Assembly (NCBI GenBank): GCA_030950835.1
Contig: JAUZQU010000102.1
Location: 1-8,046 of the forward strand
Source of the DNA: Mariprofundaceae bacterium
GTDB taxonomy: Bacteria > Pseudomonadota > Zetaproteobacteria > Mariprofundales > Mariprofundaceae
Direction: 5' to 3'
Length of the DNA: 8,046 nucleotides
A program made the position numbers and the translations under genes. The notes under the pieces are model-generated. The model ran no database searches, was not told where the DNA came from, and was given only the letters and a program-made list of their open reading frames with translations. Positions 1 through 6,006 of the stretch are shown here, in pieces (within the stretch, counting starts at the first letter, position 1; the number at the start of each line of letters is the position of its first letter).

Positions 1-102
1 TAAGTTGGATGTGGGGGATACGGTCAAAACGTGGTTAGTCCAAGAAGGAAAGGAAGGGGTCGCGTCTATCGTTATACCATCCATTTGCTCCCCCCTCACG
101 AT
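1..102. other. Unassigned left edge
   Basis: No gene can be assigned here. A plus-strand frame is open from base 2 to a TAA at 104-106. A minus-strand frame with an ATG at 84-82, preceded by a G-rich stretch that could act as a weak ribosome binding site, is open to the window edge (28 codons, beginning MDGITIDATPSF). Both are too short, and neither resembles a family I recognise. If the minus-strand frame is real it would be the next gene downstream of vapC in the same direction. The sequence beyond base 1 would decide. Confidence 0.3.
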
Positions 103-155
103 GTAACCATGAGCTAAACGTACAGCTTTTCTAACTTGATACAATGATAGACCAG
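103..155 (-). repeat. Left copy of 53-bp inverted repeat flanking vapBC
   Basis: The reverse complement of this stretch matches 901-953 at 48 of 53 positions without gaps. The five differences (repeat positions 10, 18, 24, 30 and 38) are all transitions. Read outward, the copy begins CTGGTCTAT and ends GCTCATGGTTAC. It starts 13 bases beyond the vapC stop codon. Similarity ends abruptly outside the repeat, and I see no target-site duplication. It may be the end of a small non-autonomous mobile unit or a duplicated gene tail; the sequence does not decide. Confidence 0.88.
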
Positions 156-168
156 CCCCCTTTTCTCG

Positions 169-540
169 TTAAATTATTTTACAGTCGTAAAGTTTGAATT
201 TACCATCATTTGTCATTATGGGGATACCTCTAGCGTTGCTTTGTGCAATCAGCATACGGTCAAATGGGTCTTTATGGTGGAACGGCATATCCTTCATCTG
301 CAAGCCATCCCCTGCACTGAAATCGAGCATCTCAAAACCACTTTTCTCCGCAACCTCGACTGGATTGAAATTGACTTGCAATTTACCCAGCGATGACTTG
401 ATCATCAGCTCAACGATACTAATCGAACTGACGTAGACGGTATTGGTGGCAGTTTCCAAGGCTGCCCGTTTATGGGGATCGATTTTTTCTGGTTCGGATA
501 TAGCCCAGAGAAATATGTGTGTATCTATGATGATTTTCAT
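169..540 (-). CDS. vapC: VapC-type PIN-domain toxin (endoribonuclease)
   Basis: This 123-residue protein is a single PIN domain, the usual size for a VapC toxin. VapC proteins are Mg2+-dependent RNases that cut tRNA or 23S rRNA and stop translation when released from their antitoxin. The expected acidic residues are visible: D6 in IIIDTHIFLW, E44 in SIVELMIK, D91 and D94 in HKDPFDRMLIAQ, and D112 in MTNDGKF. Its ATG directly abuts the TAA of the upstream antitoxin gene, with no spacer and no strong ribosome binding site. Translation is therefore probably coupled to the antitoxin, as is usual for such operons. The RNA target cannot be predicted from sequence. The gene looks intact, and the stop lies 13 bases from the left inverted repeat. 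Confidence 0.93.
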   Translation of the reverse strand: MKIIIDTHIFLWAISEPEKIDPHKRAALETATNTVYVSSISIVELMIKSSLGKLQVNFNPVEVAEKSGFEMLDFSAGDGLQMKDMPFHHKDPFDRMLIAQSNARGIPIMTNDGKFKLYDCKII

Positions 541-771
541 TTATTCGGTACCATAAAACATGGCATTCACAGATTCATCTTCGTCGTATATATCATGGGG
601 TGTTGTAAACTGGCCTGCCAGCAGGCCCAACTTACGTTTACCCTCGGGTTGATGGATAATTAGATCCACAAGTGGCAGATTATTTTTGGCAATGACGACT
701 TTTTCGCCATGATAAACCATGTTCACCAGTTTGGATAAATTTGCTTTGGCTTCTGAAATATTCACAATCAT
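541..771 (-). CDS. vapB: VapB antitoxin, Phd/YefM-like
   Basis: This is the antitoxin partner of the adjacent PIN toxin. The 76-residue protein starts MIVNISEAKANLSKLV, the typical beginning of Phd/YefM-fold antitoxins, whose N-terminal half dimerises and binds DNA. The acidic C-terminal tail (about residues 58-76, TPHDIYDEDESVNAMF) is the kind that wraps the toxin and blocks its active site. Two consecutive ATGs are possible starts, at 774 and 771. I chose 771 because it lies five bases from an AGAGGTG ribosome binding site, whereas the other is only two bases away. The frame stays open upstream to an ATG at 882, but that extension (PPPTLSS...) is unlike the family and contains the promoter. 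Upstream lies an inverted-repeat operator, which fits autorepression. Confidence 0.88.
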   Translation of the reverse strand: MIVNISEAKANLSKLVNMVYHGEKVVIAKNNLPLVDLIIHQPEGKRKLGLLAGQFTTPHDIYDEDESVNAMFYGTE

Positions 772-776
772 CATAA

Positions 777-783
777 CACCTCT
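777..783 (-). promoter_or_regulatory. Ribosome binding site of vapB
   Basis: AGAGGTG on the minus strand, five bases before the ATG at 771 and two bases before the alternative ATG at 774. Spacing favours the 771 start. Confidence 0.7.
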
Positions 784-794
784 TTCACATGTAG

Positions 795-830
795 TTGACC
801 TATCATACCTAAAAAGACTCAGTAGGTCAA
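795..830. promoter_or_regulatory. Inverted-repeat operator over the vapBC promoter
   Basis: TTGACCTA (795-802) and TAGGTCAA (823-830) form a perfect 8-bp inverted repeat with a 20-bp spacer. One arm covers the -35 hexamer. The other begins at the last base of the -10 hexamer and reaches the predicted transcription start. Type II antitoxins commonly bind such repeats and repress their own operon. VapB or VapBC binding here is inferred from position. Confidence 0.6.
802..830 (-). promoter_or_regulatory. Sigma70 promoter of vapBC
   Basis: On the minus strand, TTGACC (830-825, 5/6 to the -35 consensus) is followed by exactly 17 bases and TATGAT (807-802, 5/6 to the -10 consensus). Transcription should start near 795, leaving a leader of about 23 bases that contains the vapB ribosome binding site. 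This is the clearest promoter in the window. Confidence 0.78.
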
Positions 831-861
831 TATGGGTATGTATGGTCAGCGAGGATAGTGT

Positions 862-870
862 GGGGGGGGG
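862..870. repeat. G9 homopolymer
   Basis: A run of nine G residues lies between the vapBC promoter and the right inverted repeat, in non-coding DNA. Such runs vary in length through slippage and are also prone to sequencing error. I see no gene it would switch. Confidence 0.8.
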
Positions 871-900
871 CGTGTGCTGCAATACAGAACTTCACGGGGT

Positions 901-953
901 CTGGTCTATTATTGTATTAAGTTGGAAAAACTGTACGCTTAGCTCATGGTTAC
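901..953 (+). repeat. Right copy of 53-bp inverted repeat flanking vapBC
   Basis: This is the inverted partner of 103-155, with 48 of 53 positions identical. Read outward, both copies share a frame that reads GLVY(H/Y)CIKLEKLY(V/A) and then TAG. Three of the five differences fall at third codon positions and are silent in that frame. This hints weakly at descent from the end of a coding sequence, though five changes are too few to be sure. With the left copy it bounds an 851-bp unit containing only vapBC and its promoter. Confidence 0.88.
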
Positions 954-1096
954 AAGTGGCAAGTTTCCTCTTCGTTTTGTTCGTCAAAAGGGGGTGAAAA
1001 GCAGCTAATCCAGCTTTGATGTGTCGTATGTATTGTGCGTCAGATATTTATCCGCTACTCTAGTTGTATGTGGAAAAAAGCATGTGAGGTTGGTTT

Positions 1097-1573
1097 ATGG
1101 ATCCAGTGACTGCAATATTTATATTACTTCTGTTTTTTGGCCTGATGCGCCGCCGTCGTGAGAAAAAGACGTTGGTTGAACAAACCATCATGCCTACGGG
1201 TGTTTTTCCATATCAAAAGCGAACGACCTTGTTAACGGCCAATGAATATGCACTTTACCAGTTGTTGCGCTTGGTATTGGGCGAAAAATTTCAGATTCAG
1301 CTGAAAGTTGCTATGGCACAAGTATTGATGGTGAACAAGAATATTTCAGCTTCGGCAAGACCTGCATATCTCAAGAAAATCAATGTTAAAAGTGCTGATT
1401 TTGTGTTGTGTGACCCTGCAGACTTGAGGATTGTGGCGGTGATTGTGTTAGCAGGGCAGCAGACTTTTGTTGATGATGCCTGTAAAGCGGCAGCCTTACC
1501 GTTGTTCCACTTAAAACCCAATTATAAGTATAATCACGAGGAAATCAGGAGCATTTTGCAGCCTATCATCTGA
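1097..1573 (+). CDS. Membrane-anchored DUF2726 domain protein
   Basis: The 158-residue protein has one N-terminal hydrophobic segment (about residues 4-16), then a basic stretch (RRRREKK), then a region resembling DUF2726. Recognisable features are LLTANEYALYQLL (45-57), the KINVKSADFVLCD block (94-106) and the C-terminal ALPLFHL (133-139). DUF2726 is thought to have a restriction-endonuclease-like fold, but its role is unknown. The family usually has a VIELDD-like strand after DFVLCD; here that position reads VIVLAG (115-120), so the acidic residues are lost and nuclease activity is doubtful. The start is supported by GAGGT at 1086-1090, six bases before the ATG. The PagL-like gene follows six bases after the stop, in the same frame, so the two are probably co-transcribed. 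The family assignment is from memory of the motif. Confidence 0.72.
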   Translation: MDPVTAIFILLLFFGLMRRRREKKTLVEQTIMPTGVFPYQKRTTLLTANEYALYQLLRLVLGEKFQIQLKVAMAQVLMVNKNISASARPAYLKKINVKSADFVLCDPADLRIVAVIVLAGQQTFVDDACKAAALPLFHLKPNYKYNHEEIRSILQPII

Positions 1574-1579
1574 CTTTTC

Positions 1580-2200
1580 ATGGTTATAGATGTCCCTAAA
1601 TTATGCTGTGTGGTGGTATTGTTGCCGTGTTGGTTTAGTATCAATATGGCTTTGGCGGATCCACCTCAGCCCCAGTATTCTGATGCTATAACACTTCATG
1701 TTGCCCAAGGTGTTGGTCAAGGACTGGAGACTATTCCAGAGCATATCATCTTAGGTCATATTACTTGGGAGGCTGCTTATTTTACGGCGATAACATGGTC
1801 TAAAGTGATAGCTTCACCTGCGGATAGTGCATGGACTCATGGTTATGAAGTGAACGTGTTGCAGCACCGTGGTTTGCAACACAATACAGAAGTAGCAGTG
1901 GCATACGATGTCAGAACGGGCAATCTGAATTTGGCAGGTTTACAAGTAAACTTGGCTTTTGGAGTGGGTTTATCGTATGCGCTGGGCACACCATCTTATG
2001 AAGATGGCTCCAAGGATGAGCCTTTGCGGCGTTATCGTTGGCAACTCTTTTTGCCGATTGAATTGGAGTGGTCGAGGTTTGACCAGTCCAATTTTTCTTG
2101 GGTAACACGCATTCATCACCGCTCTGGTGTGTACGGATTAATTGCGCCTAAAGGGGTGGGCTCAAACTTTATCAGTACAGGTTTGCGTTATTACTTTTAA
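1580..2200 (+). CDS. PagL-like acyloxyacyl hydrolase (putative lipid A 3-O-deacylase)
   Basis: The 206-residue protein begins with a signal peptide: a hydrophobic core at about 8-20 and a likely cleavage after INMALA, residue 26. The rest shows alternating aromatic and hydrophobic strands and ends in LRYYF, the terminal-Phe pattern of outer-membrane beta-barrels. The C-terminal RIHHRSGVYGLIAP resembles the PagL family, which removes the 3-linked acyl chain of lipid A. H180 and S182 match its His-x-Ser pair. The third catalytic residue of Pseudomonas PagL is a Glu about 12 residues further on; here that place reads GSN (194-196), so activity is less certain. There is no clear ribosome binding site before the ATG. 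Translation probably depends on ribosomes finishing the upstream gene, whose TGA is six bases away and in the same frame. Confidence 0.75.
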   Translation: MVIDVPKLCCVVVLLPCWFSINMALADPPQPQYSDAITLHVAQGVGQGLETIPEHIILGHITWEAAYFTAITWSKVIASPADSAWTHGYEVNVLQHRGLQHNTEVAVAYDVRTGNLNLAGLQVNLAFGVGLSYALGTPSYEDGSKDEPLRRYRWQLFLPIELEWSRFDQSNFSWVTRIHHRSGVYGLIAPKGVGSNFISTGLRYYF

Positions 2201-2216
2201 GCTGCATCAAGCAGTT
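2200..2216. terminator. Weak hairpin between convergent genes
   Basis: AGCTGC and GCAGTT flank a five-base loop (ATCAA) directly after the stop of the PagL-like gene, giving a six-pair stem with one G-T pair. It lies where the gene converges with fadE, but no T-run follows on either strand. It is a poor intrinsic terminator at best. Confidence 0.25.
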
Positions 2217-2262
2217 GTGTAGCTATCATCATCAATCTGCTGGATATACTTACAGTGAACAC

Positions 2263-4695
2263 TTAGTCTGATGCAGGGAAATCATCGACTTGAATCACCC
2301 GTTGAACGGCTTGTGCTGTATCCATCAAACATGTTTTTTCTTCTTGGTTCAATTGACCCTGCTGATAACAGTGCTCTAACCACTGTGTATATGTTTTTAA
2401 GCCTACTTTCCAGACAAAATCACCCGCCTTTAAACGTTGCTCAATGACAGATGCTTGCTTGACCAGTTGCAAGGCATGGCTTAAGCGTCCTGTGATGCCT
2501 GCTGGGTCAGTGTCTTGATAAATACCCTGATTGAGCTGGGCTTGCACAGCCTCATCTGCACATGCGGTCACCAACATATGCCCTAAATCATCCGATGGAG
2601 GTTGCAGCTGTTCACCCCAAGGAAAGACCACGGCGCGCATTTTAATATGGGCGAGTTTGAAGATGAGGTTGTGGCGAGGAAACTCACGAATAATGCCTGC
2701 TAAGGCTCTTTGAACCTCAAATAATGCTTGCTGACATGCCCAGTGCATCATGGGTGCATGGCTGCTTTGTTGCCCTTCATGTTCAAAACGCCACAAGGTT
2801 GCCGAGCATAAATACATGTTTGCCAAAGCATCGGCAAAACGCCCTGATAATTTTTCTTTGCGTTTTAATGCTCCTCCCAACATCAGTAAAGCGATGTCGG
2901 ACAAGCTAGAAAATGCAGCTGAGAAACGGTTAAGTTGTTTGTAATATATTGCCGTTTCACCGCTTCTTGGTGAGGAAGTCAACCAACCGCCACTGAGTGC
3001 GCCAAGCATAGAGCGCGCTTGATTGGTGATGACATGGTGTACATGTTGTAACAATAATTGATCAAAAGCAGTGATGGTGTCAGGATCATCCTTTTGGGCA
3101 AGCAGTTGTAATTCCTGCTGCACAAAGGGGTGACAACGCATAGAGCCTTGTCCAAAAACAATCAAAGTGCGGGTAAGGATATTAGCACCTTCCACCGTAA
3201 TACCCACAGGGATACTTTGATACATACGGGCTAAATAATTGGAAGGGCCCATGCAAATGCCACGTCCACCATGTATATCCATCGCATCATTGATGATGTC
3301 ACGCATAGCTTCGGTAAGGTGGTATTTCATCATCGCCGTGATGACGGCAGGGCGTTCGCCTTGATCTAAAGCTGCCAAGGTTAACCTACGCCCTGCATCC
3401 ATCATATAGGTATTGCCAATCATCCGCGCCAAGACTTCCTCTACACCCTCAAACTTGGCAATGGGCAAACGAAACTGCTGACGGATATGGGCATAAGCAT
3501 AGGTGGTGGAGCAGGCGTGTTTAGCTGCGCCTACACTTAACGCAGGCAAAGAAATGCCACGACCTACGGACAAACGTTCCACCAGCATGATCCAACCCTT
3601 GCCAATGTTCTTTTTACCACCAATCAACCAACGCATGGGTACAAATACATCATGACCACTGTTGGGGCCGTTCATAAAGGCGGCATTCAGCGGATAATGC
3701 CGCCTGCCAATGCTGACGCCTGTGGTGTCGGTAGGGATGAGGGCGCAACTGATACCTAAGTCTTCTTGCTCACCCAACAAACCGTCTGGATCATAAGCAT
3801 GAAAGGCAAGTCCAAGCAAAGTAGCCACTGGACCAAGTGTGATATAGCGTTTTTCCCAGTTGATACGAAAACCCAAGGTCTTTTTACCCTCAAAATCTTC
3901 GCGGCAAACAATACCCACATCGGGAATCGCCCCAGCATCTGAACCTGCGCTAGGCGCAGTCAAAGCAAAACAAGGAATATCTTCTGCGCTGGCAAGGCGG
4001 GGCAAATAATAGTCTTTTTGTGTTTTGCTACCATAACTGAGCAACAGCTCTGCTGGGCCCAGCGAGTTGGGTACCATGATGGTCACTGCTGCGGTTAAAC
4101 TACGCGAAGCGACTTTTTGCACGACTTCGGAGTGGGCAAAGGCTGAAAATTCAAGCCCACCATACTTTTTAGGGATAATAAGGGCAAAAAAGCGTTGTTC
4201 ACGGATAAATTGCCACACTTCTGGGGGTAAATCGTTGTGTTTGTGCGTAATATCCCAATCATCCAGCATGGCACATAAGGTTTGCACTTCGTTATCCATG
4301 TAATGTTGTTCTTCTACGCTGAGTTGGGGGTAACTGGTATGGTGTAAGATATCCCAGTCAGGATTGCCAGCAAATAGCTCAGCATCCCACCATGTATTAC
4401 CTGCGGCAAGTGCCTCTTGTTCGGTGGCGGACATTTGTGGCAATGTTTTTTGCATGTAATGAAATAAAGGCTTGGTGATATACTTTTTGCGCCAAGCAGA
4501 GGCAAAAACAACTGCAAAAGCTAAACCTGTGATCACACATAATATGAACCACAAACCAAGAGAAAAAATATTCCATATGGCAGTCAACAGTAATAAAGAG
4601 CCAGCACCGACTGCCCAGTATTTGGCGGGGGCTTGTGTTTTAGCCAACAACACAAGAATGAACAACATCAATAGAACAAACCATAACCATTGCAT
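2263..4695 (-). CDS. fadE: Acyl-CoA dehydrogenase FadE
   Basis: The enzyme catalyses the first step of fatty acid beta-oxidation, converting acyl-CoA to trans-2-enoyl-CoA with FAD. At 810 residues it is close to the 814 of Escherichia coli FadE, far longer than ordinary acyl-CoA dehydrogenases. Two hydrophobic segments lie at the N-terminus (about 2-18 and 27-65), suggesting membrane association. The dehydrogenase core spans roughly 130-520. It contains FALTAPSAGSDAGAIPD (243-259), GWIMLVERLSVGRGISLP (367-384) and GITVEGANILTRT (498-510), where E502 aligns with the expected catalytic Glu. The C-terminal 280 residues correspond to the DUF1974 region specific to FadE. A strong AGGAGGT lies five bases before the ATG. 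The gene stands alone, divergent from lpxB and convergent with the PagL-like gene. No frameshift is seen. Confidence 0.95.
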   Translation of the reverse strand: MQWLWFVLLMLFILVLLAKTQAPAKYWAVGAGSLLLLTAIWNIFSLGLWFILCVITGLAFAVVFASAWRKKYITKPLFHYMQKTLPQMSATEQEALAAGNTWWDAELFAGNPDWDILHHTSYPQLSVEEQHYMDNEVQTLCAMLDDWDITHKHNDLPPEVWQFIREQRFFALIIPKKYGGLEFSAFAHSEVVQKVASRSLTAAVTIMVPNSLGPAELLLSYGSKTQKDYYLPRLASAEDIPCFALTAPSAGSDAGAIPDVGIVCREDFEGKKTLGFRINWEKRYITLGPVATLLGLAFHAYDPDGLLGEQEDLGISCALIPTDTTGVSIGRRHYPLNAAFMNGPNSGHDVFVPMRWLIGGKKNIGKGWIMLVERLSVGRGISLPALSVGAAKHACSTTYAYAHIRQQFRLPIAKFEGVEEVLARMIGNTYMMDAGRRLTLAALDQGERPAVITAMMKYHLTEAMRDIINDAMDIHGGRGICMGPSNYLARMYQSIPVGITVEGANILTRTLIVFGQGSMRCHPFVQQELQLLAQKDDPDTITAFDQLLLQHVHHVITNQARSMLGALSGGWLTSSPRSGETAIYYKQLNRFSAAFSSLSDIALLMLGGALKRKEKLSGRFADALANMYLCSATLWRFEHEGQQSSHAPMMHWACQQALFEVQRALAGIIREFPRHNLIFKLAHIKMRAVVFPWGEQLQPPSDDLGHMLVTACADEAVQAQLNQGIYQDTDPAGITGRLSHALQLVKQASVIEQRLKAGDFVWKVGLKTYTQWLEHCYQQGQLNQEEKTCLMDTAQAVQRVIQVDDFPASD

Positions 4696-4700
4696 AATTG

Positions 4701-4707
4701 ACCTCCT
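4701..4707 (-). promoter_or_regulatory. Ribosome binding site of fadE
   Basis: AGGAGGT on the minus strand, five bases before the ATG at 4695. It is the strongest ribosome binding site in the window and fixes the fadE start. Confidence 0.85.
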
Positions 4708-4732
4708 GACTATATCAGTTTAGACGAAAAAA

Positions 4733-4837
4733 ATGAAAAAAGCTTGGGGCTTGATACTGCACCTTGCGCAATGCACCATTGAGGCGATGAAAATGTTGCC
4801 CAATATTCAGAACTCTAAGACCTATCAAGCCATTTGA
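4733..4837 (+). CDS. Possible 34-residue leader ORF overlapping the lpxB start
   Basis: An ATG at 4733 opens a frame beginning MKKAWGLILHLAQC and ending in TGA at 4835-4837. That stop shares its last base with the A of the lpxB ATG (TGATG), the arrangement used for translational coupling. lpxB itself lacks a recognisable ribosome binding site, which would make coupling useful. The upstream sequence GACGAAAAAA is only a weak binding site for this ORF, and the peptide resembles nothing I know. It fills most of the fadE-lpxB intergenic region. Chance occurrence remains quite possible. Confidence 0.35.
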   Translation: MKKAWGLILHLAQCTIEAMKMLPNIQNSKTYQAI

Positions 4838-6006
4838 TGTCTAACTTAGCAACAACCCACACTTACCGTGTCTTGATTTCCGCAGGTGAAACATCTGGAG
4901 ATTTACATGCTTCGGCAGTGATTGCGGCTTTAAAAGCACAGCTGCCTGCGCAGGCGACATTGGAAATCGCTGGCATTGCAGGGGCGATGATGCAAAGCCA
5001 AGGCTGTGTGGCGGTGCGCGACATGGCGGATTTGAATGTGATGGGTATTTTAGATGTATTGTTGGCTTTGCCGCGTATTCGGGCTGTGGAGCGTGATATT
5101 TGCGCTTTTGCGACTGAATTTCGTCCAAATGTGGTAATTTTAACGGATTTCACCAGCTTTCACCTTGCTTTAGGGCGAAAGCTGCGAAAAAAAGGCATGT
5201 TTGTGATTCATTATATTGCACCCAAATTATGGGCATGGGGAGCATCACGCTTGCCCAAACTACAACAGTCGCAAAATGCCTTGGCATGTATTTTCCCCTT
5301 TGAAGAACAGTGGTTTCAAAGCCGAGGTATCAAGGCGAAATATGTGGGCAATCCTAGTGCATTTTCTTGCCAAGGTGGTTGGTCAAAATCTGAATTAAAA
5401 CAACGTCTTGGCTTAAGTGAGAACACACCTTTATTGGCACTATTACCCGGCTCACGCCCCAGTGAGTTGAAGCAACATGTGCAACTTTTAGCGGATGTTT
5501 ACCAACGTTTACAACAACATATACCCAAACTGGCTGCCGTAGCCACGTTGGCTCCTGGTGTAGCAGCAGAAACCCTGCAACCGTTGACTGATGTTGGCGT
5601 GCAGTTATTACAACGCACTGCACAAGACTATGCGCTGCGGGCGGATGCGGCGGTGGCTGTTTCAGGCACGGCAACCTTGGAATTGGCACTTTGGCAGACA
5701 CCCACAGTGTTGGTGTATCAAACATCGACTTTAAATTGGTGGATTGGACAACGCTTATTAAAAGGACGCTGCGTGGGTTTGGCTAATATCTTATTGTTGG
5801 GCGACAAACCAAGTGAGCAAGCGATTGTGCCTGAATTATTGCAACAAAACTGCACTTTAGACAACATAGAACAGGCAGTATTACCCTTATTACAAGGTGA
5901 ATATGCAGCGCAAACGCAAGCTTTTGCCCAAATCAAAGATTTGTTGGGTGAAAACAACCCAGCAGAGGCAGTTGCCAAGATATGTTGGGCGGAAATGGCT
6001 TCATAA
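4837..6006 (+). CDS. lpxB: Lipid-A-disaccharide synthase LpxB (divergent)
   Basis: LpxB is a peripheral inner-membrane glycosyltransferase (family GT19). It joins UDP-2,3-diacylglucosamine to lipid X, giving the lipid A disaccharide. The 389 residues match the usual 380-390. Family landmarks are VLISAGETSGDLHA (12-25), VIHYIAPKLWAW (123-134), ALLPGSRPSE (201-210), SGTATLELAL (276-285), LANIL (315-319) and VPELLQ (331-336). The usual IDAPDFN block is replaced by LTDFTSFH (102-109), and the usual GHP reads GNP (171-173). I start at ATG 4837; a TTG at 4834 adds one residue, and an in-frame TAA at 4816 excludes longer forms. No good ribosome binding site is present, and a 34-codon ORF overlaps the start. 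The stop overlaps apaH. lpxD, fabZ and lpxA, the usual neighbours, are absent from this window. Confidence 0.93.
   Translation: MSNLATTHTYRVLISAGETSGDLHASAVIAALKAQLPAQATLEIAGIAGAMMQSQGCVAVRDMADLNVMGILDVLLALPRIRAVERDICAFATEFRPNVVILTDFTSFHLALGRKLRKKGMFVIHYIAPKLWAWGASRLPKLQQSQNALACIFPFEEQWFQSRGIKAKYVGNPSAFSCQGGWSKSELKQRLGLSENTPLLALLPGSRPSELKQHVQLLADVYQRLQQHIPKLAAVATLAPGVAAETLQPLTDVGVQLLQRTAQDYALRADAAVAVSGTATLELALWQTPTVLVYQTSTLNWWIGQRLLKGRCVGLANILLLGDKPSEQAIVPELLQQNCTLDNIEQAVLPLLQGEYAAQTQAFAQIKDLLGENNPAEAVAKICWAEMAS

Noticed and set aside
2..106. Plus-strand gene tail at the left edge (KLDVGDTVKTWLV...)
   Set aside because: It faintly recalls ribosomal protein L19 (GDTV...EG), but the rest does not match and 34 codons are too few.
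103..155. Integron attC sites around vapBC
   Set aside because: The copies are inverted rather than direct, are not internally palindromic, and do not fit the RYYYAAC/GTTRRRY core sites. GCTAAAC is only a near match.
772..882. Longer N-terminal form of VapB starting at 882
   Set aside because: The extension is unlike Phd/YefM antitoxins and contains the promoter and operator. A ribosome binding site stands just before 771.
1000..1018. AAAGC...GCTTT hairpin as a terminator
   Set aside because: The stem is five pairs with a mismatch above it and no T-run follows.
4709..4714. TATAGT as the fadE -10 element
   Set aside because: Transcription would start inside the ribosome binding site, and no -35 lies at proper distance. 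The fadE promoter was not found.
4863..5153. Long antisense frames over lpxB, fadE and apaH
   Set aside because: They are shadows of well-identified genes, with no family motifs or ribosome binding sites.
5982..6005. apaH start at ATG 5982
   Set aside because: It adds eight residues absent from the family. ATG 6006 gives the family N-terminus and overlaps the lpxB stop.
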